From assembly GCA_032622095.1 (NCBI GenBank), contig CP136066.1, positions 64,884,609 to 64,948,608 on the forward strand: a stretch of 64,000 bases of DNA, given 5' to 3'. A model generated the notes under the pieces. That model was not told where the DNA came from and searched no databases. It saw only the letters and a list, made by a program, of their open reading frames with translations. Position 1 is the first letter of the stretch; every line of letters begins with the position of its first letter. The stretch comes from Siphonodentalium dalli (Eukaryota > Mollusca > Scaphopoda > Gadilida > Siphonodentaliidae). Below are positions 59,317-64,000 of this stretch, piece after piece. A program made the position numbers and the translations under genes.

Positions 59317-60408
59317 ATGGAGAACATTTCGGCGCGTATCGGTAATATGACAGGTATTATATCTACTACGGAAATGGATGTTCTTGGTAATAATTCCGAA
59401 TCAACGGATAGTTCGGCTCTAAATAAAGCTGGAAAATGGATATGGATAATATTCCCGCCTATTGTTTTAATAGTTGGACTTACGGGAAACATTATCTCGA
59501 CAATTGTGTTTAGTCGCAAAAAGATGAGAAACGGAACAATGCCAGTTTATTTGATAACTCTGGCAACAGTGGACTCGTTATCACTCATAGTCATGCTCTC
59601 TCGTGACTGGTCAATTGCTGTCTTCGACTTTGATATTCAGGAGAGTTCAGACCTCGTTTGTAAAACACACCATTTTATGGTGTTTTTTCTCACAGATTAT
59701 TCAGGGTGGACACTCGTGGCAACTACTACGGAGAGAGCCATCTCCATTCGGTTTCCACAGTCAAGGAAATATACCAAGAAGAGTGCAGCAACAATACTAG
59801 TGGTAATTGGAATCTGTCTCATCGTACTGAATTCTCACGTGACATATGGATTTCGGTTATTGGACATGGGTAAATGCCGACCACACCAATCTACAGAATA
59901 CAAATACTTCATGGACAACTACTGGGTCTGGATTAACATGGCAGCATTTTCTCTTATTCCTTTCCTACTCATAATGGCAGGAAATTCTGTTATCATTCTG
60001 GAAATTCGCCGCACCAGGACGAATTTGAATGCTTTTGCGAATACTATGGCAACAACAGTAGTAAGGCAGGGATCTCGAGGGCCCACTAAGTTATTGCTGA
60101 CTCTTAGCACAATGTATCTTGTATGGACCTTGCCTGTAACCATACTTGATGTCTTTCAGTTCGGTTTGCACGTCAAGTTTGACGTCTTCAAATTAGCAAG
60201 ACCGATATCGAATGTCATGGCAGCATGTAACAACGCCTCTAACTTCTATCTGTATTGTTTAACTGGGTCGAAATTCAGAAAGGAACTCGTCGAGATGACG
60301 ACCTGCTTCCGTGGAAATGCATTATGGAAACGTTCGGACATATATACATGTAGTGGTTCGGTAGACGGAACATGTAATCACACCACGAATACACAATCTA
60401 CAGTGTAA
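59317..60408 (+). CDS. class A GPCR, array copy 5 (intact, near-identical to copy 1)
   Basis: 363 residues, intronless, ATG as in copy 1. By eye five residues differ from copy 1: N10 for I10, Q108 for R108, T136 for I136 (in TM3, just before the ERA motif), G255 for E255 and D278 for G278. All family landmarks are present: GN in TM1, LATVD in TM2, C115 and C187, ERA, VWTLP and NFYLY. N10 restores the NMT sequon seen in copies 2 and 4 (N-M-T), giving an additional possible glycosylation site. With only a few changes between the two, they probably share ligands; whether both are real or one is an assembly duplicate needs read depth. Confidence 0.92.
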   Translation: MENISARIGNMTGIISTTEMDVLGNNSESTDSSALNKAGKWIWIIFPPIVLIVGLTGNIISTIVFSRKKMRNGTMPVYLITLATVDSLSLIVMLSRDWSIAVFDFDIQESSDLVCKTHHFMVFFLTDYSGWTLVATTTERAISIRFPQSRKYTKKSAATILVVIGICLIVLNSHVTYGFRLLDMGKCRPHQSTEYKYFMDNYWVWINMAAFSLIPFLLIMAGNSVIILEIRRTRTNLNAFANTMATTVVRQGSRGPTKLLLTLSTMYLVWTLPVTILDVFQFGLHVKFDVFKLARPISNVMAACNNASNFYLYCLTGSKFRKELVEMTTCFRGNALWKRSDIYTCSGSVDGTCNHTTNTQSTV

Positions 60409-60725
60409 AGAGCCACTTAAGGATGCACAATTCGGATTTAACAAAATTATTCCAAAAATTTACTGATCCAATTTTCAGGCTACCAAGCAAGTTAAACAGA
60501 AAAATACTTTCAATCATCACCATTCACATGGCAGTCATGGCGAAAATCCATGAAAGCATCCATCAGTTTTATCTTGAAAACGAGTAAAACATGTCATTAT
60601 CTGCTGAGTAATTTCAACTAATGCGTGGACGCTCTTTACTAAAAATCATCATTGGAATTTTTCTCGCCTGAAAAAAAACAACTCAAAATGTATTAAAATA
60701 TCTTTTTTTGAAAGCCGATATCTAA

Positions 60726-61670
60726 TCTTCAAGCCGTCTATCAATGGGTTCGTGGTACGATCGGTGGTATCTCAAGCCGTCTATCAATGGGTTCGTGGTA
60801 CGGTGGTTATGACCTCAAGCCGTCTATCAGTTGGTTCGTGGTACTGTGGATATGATCTCAAGCCGTTTATCAATGTGTTCGTGGTACGGTGGATATGACC
60901 TCAAGCCGTCTATCAGTTGGTTCGTGGTACGGTGTATAGGATCTCAAGCCGTCTATCAATGGGTTCGTGGTACGGTGGGTAAGATCTCAAGCCGCTTATT
61001 AGTGGGTTCGTGGTACGGTGGGTAGGATCTCAAGTCATCTATCAATGGGTTCGTGGTACGTGGGTAGGATCTCAAGCCGTCTATCAATGGGTTCGAGATA
61101 CGGTGGGTAGGATCTCAAGCCGTCTATCAATGGGTTCGTGGTACGGTGGGTAGGATCTCAAGCCGTCTATCAATGGGTTCGTGGTACGTGGGTAGGATCT
61201 CAAGTCGTCTATCAAAGGGTTCGTGGTACGTGGGTAGGATCTCAATCCGTCTATCAATGGGTTCGTGGTACGGTCGGTTGGGTCTCAAGCCGTCTATCAA
61301 TGGGTTCGTGGTACGTGGGTAGGATCTCAAGTCGTCTATCAATGGGTTCGTGGTACGTGGGTAGGATCTCAATCCGTCTATCAATGGGTTCGTGGTACGG
61401 TCGGTTGGATCTCAAGCCGTCTATCAATGGGTTCATGGTACGGTCGGTAGGATCTCAAGCCGTCTATCAGTGGGTTCGTGGTACGGTCGGTAGGATCTCA
61501 AGCCGTCTATCAATGGGTTCGTGGTATGGTGGGTAGGATCTCAAGGCGTCTATCAATGGGTTCGTGGTACGGTGAGTAGGATCTCAAACCGTCTATCAAT
61601 GGGTTCCGGTACGGTGGGTAGGATCTCAAGCCGTCTATCAGTGGGTTCGTGGTACGGTGGGTATGATCTC
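60726..61670 (+). repeat. 43-bp minisatellite, about 22 units
   Basis: Same unit (CCGTCTATCAATGGGTTCGT..) and same flanks as 22596-23713, with fewer units and a different order of variant units after about the tenth, so the arrays changed after duplication. Confidence 0.95.
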
Positions 61671-62161
61671 ATTATGTTCTGATATAGAACATTAACTAAT
61701 TTAGAATTAATTCGTCCACTATGACGGACATCTATAAAGGAACTAAATGCCTTCGAATTGGGTTCATGTGAAATAACCCAAATTTATTATCCATCCCTTA
61801 ACTAACGCAATTTCTGATTGGACAAAAGCCGTCACATGATAATTCGGGAAAAAGTCTTACTGGACTCCCTAAATTTATATTGGACTCAATCAAGTCCAAT
61901 ATGATATTATTATCGGGACTCCGTGACATCACGAAGTAACTCTATTTGCCAAATGAATCGGTGAAATTGTGATACGCGCGCAATACTCTGGTGGATTTGC
62001 AGACGTTTTAATTTCGTGTTTATTGTTCCAAATCATGCTTTCGGTTGATCAAATGCAGGTTTTTATAGAGAATCAAGTGCCGGCAAATACCAATAATAAC
62101 CTCAGAAGTCTTATTCCCAAAATTTGGATAAACATAGAGATGGATAATAACAATGTCATTA

Positions 62162-62301
62162 TACAATGTTGTGTACAGTATGTGTTTTTATAGTACTCGT
62201 CCATGTTGTGGTGAAAAGTCATATTGGACTCTCGTCCAATATGGATTTTCACCACAACCTGGACTCGTACAAGAAAAACACATACTGTACACAAAATTGT
62301 A
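62162..62301. repeat. foldback hairpin, duplicate of 24206-24345
   Basis: Same arms (TACAATGTTGTGTACAGTAT and inverse) and same CATATTGGAC tip. The arms match slightly better here at the base of the tip. Confidence 0.75.
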
Positions 62302-63358
62302 TATTGTTATAAGATACATGTCTGTAAAAAAAAATTATCAAGTATATATAGATGAAAATATTGATTGCCTTTTTCTTACTTTCACTAGTAATAACTCTCC
62401 AATAAGGAGATTTCGCATGCCAAGACCATCGTTATGTAAACATTACTGTTACAGCGGAATTACCGATAACAGTCTAATTCGTCCAATACGTTGTACAAAA
62501 GTTTAATAACAATTTGACGATAAACATTGGAAAAGGTAAAATCATTGAAAATATTAAAAATATCATATTAAGACTAATATATATGATCTTACTACATGAT
62601 TAGCCATGTTTGTTGACAAATCACAGCAACAGATTTGTTTACAGAACAGTGGTTTCAACACGCGAAGTTTCGTTGTTGGAGAGCTATCAGTAATTAATAA
62701 AAGAACCAAGTTACTGTTTCTCCATATTCCTCTTATGTTTTTACAGACTTATAGTTTTGCACATTTACCAACTACGGATGCATTGGGTCTCTTTAATTTC
62801 CAAGCGTCAATATCAAAGCTATGGTAATTGATCGCTTTTGTGATATTACGGCGTTTAAAACAGGCCGAAGATCTAAATAGTTGATATACTGATACGCGGA
62901 CTTTAGATACCATGCACAGACTGATGGTGTAGATATTTAATGCTGTTTTAACTCTCCGAACATATGTAAGAGAGCTCGTTGTTGTTACCATATCAGGAAT
63001 AAATTTACACGAACGCCGCTCGTTTTTGTTCAACGCGTAAATGGGTACGAAGAGGTATAGTAATGATGCCACCCCCCCCCCCCCCCCTAGACTGTCCACA
63101 GCGGTGGTGGCGTACTTCCTATATTGACCTGTGGATTATTTCCGTGGCCAAATGATATTTACAGCACGGGAGTGTTCTAATCCTATTCCCTAACCAGTTT
63201 ACATTCTTATGACATGTTTAAACTGTTACAGCGGAATTAGCGATAACAGTCTAATTAGTCTCATACGTTACAAAAGTTTAATAACAATTTGACGATAAAC
63301 ATTGGAAAATGTCAAATCATTGAAAACTATTTTTTAAATCATATTCAGACTTATATAT

Positions 63359-63519
63359 GCAATCAACGTCGTTTTCGATGCATCTGTCGGCGTATAGAAG
63401 TGTCGGATGCCGAATTACATACTGTATAATTTCGCTCTTCGCGAAATTATACAAAGTATGTAGTTCGGCATCCGACACTTCTATACGCCGACAGATGCAT
63501 CGAAAACGACGTTGATTGC
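63359..63519. mobile_element. near-perfect foldback element, 77-79 bp arms
   Basis: Arms GCAATCAACGTCGTTTTCGA.. and ..TCGAAAACGACGTTGATTGC pair almost without mismatch. The tip is TTCGC-TCTTC-GCGAA. TTATA stands on both sides (63351-63355 and 63520-63524), a possible target duplication. The left flank (63220-63350) is another copy of the sequence at 24490-24630. Confidence 0.85.
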
Positions 63520-63524
63520 TTATA

Positions 63525-64000
63525 ATTACGACAATCCGCATATTAGTTGATGATTAAACAAGTTCTTTTTAAAGAAACTATATTAAAAACACTAAAATAG
63601 TAAAAATACCCAAGTGATATTTGTGTCTGGACTCAGCTGCTCTTTTGACCGAAATGGGAAATTGGGTCGAGAATAAATTGGGCGACCGACCGGAAGTTAG
63701 AGATGAACACACACAATTCGATCGCTGTTTCCGACATTCCAACTACACAAAAGCAAGAGACCACACCCGTAAACTATTAAACTGTACTTGCTGGTGTAAA
63801 ATTTCACTTATTTAAAACGATTCTAGAACATGTATTGTCATAAAGGCAGTCCGATTCGATAGCGATCCCGAAGCGGTGTTCCCAAACTTCGCCACCGAAT
63901 TTGTGGTCTCCGGCGACTCGAAAAGTAAACAGTCGCTACAAAGGTGCATTCTATGCTCTCATGACCACTGCCATGTCATATTATTATTGGCACGAAGCTG
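63525..64000 (+). other. right edge, no feature recognised
   Basis: Mixed-composition DNA. A 64-codon open frame at 63621-63815 shows no known domain, and neither the frame nor its flanks recur in the window. It could be an exon of a gene continuing to the right, but no splice logic could be tested. Confidence 0.3.

Larger units (their letters stand above)
58908..63210 (+). repeat. recent segmental duplication, right copy (partner 20772-25275)
   Basis: Includes GPCR copy 5, the 43-bp minisatellite (about 22 units), the foldback hairpin and downstream DNA. Differences are scattered single bases and small indels, plus a C-run near 63064-63088 that is short in the left copy. Confidence 0.88.

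Noticed and set aside
63621-63815. 64-codon frame at the right edge as a gene
   Set aside because: No domain, no paralogue in the window and no splice evidence.

Overview
The window is nuclear DNA from an animal, most likely a marine lophotrochozoan and plausibly a mollusc. This rests on AT-rich repeat-dense DNA, a multi-exon gene with GT-AG introns, an intronless tandem array of peptide-receptor-like GPCRs, and Helitron-like elements built like the bivalve pearl/CvA and fly DINE-1 elements. The species assignment is inference. No rRNA, tRNA, CRISPR array or bacterial-style operon was seen.

Left part (1-20.7 kb). One plus-strand gene runs from before or near 2116 to 17266. Eight exons with mutually consistent splice phases encode a large protein of an uncharacterised transposase-like family. 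It has an RNase H-like core, a proline-rich linker and a C-terminal zinc-ribbon-like tail. The 5' exon(s) are not visible here, and the first visible exon carries an in-frame TGA, so the locus looks recently broken. Its introns and flanks hold nine full or partial copies of a Helitron-like family (5' TC, 3' hairpin then CTAG, A^T target). Two of these sit head to tail, and one lies in a tandem repeat whose empty site can be read. MITE-like foldbacks and old tandem repeats fill much of the rest.

Right part (20.7-63.2 kb). Five class A GPCR copies lie in one orientation, 8-11 kb apart. The copies at 21188, 41691 and 59317 are open; the copies at 32244 and 51091 are broken. A sixth locus survives only as upstream sequence (29222-29427). 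Each receptor lies in a repeat unit with its own upstream block. The outermost copies sit in a recent 4.3-4.5 kb duplication (20772-25275 and 58908-63210). The units have diverged by insertions (foldback elements near 35-38 kb, a 571-bp TIR transposon at 50000) and by local satellite growth (43-, 31- and 29-bp units). Single or double seeds of the 31- and 29-bp satellites are still visible in sister units.

Together this is a fast-turnover chemoreceptor- or neuropeptide-receptor-like cluster beside a repeat-loaded, transposase-derived gene. Receptor ligands cannot be read from sequence. Family names are from memory of conserved motifs; boundaries and copy counts are by eye, usually good to a few bases for elements with clear ends and tens of bases for diverged repeats.
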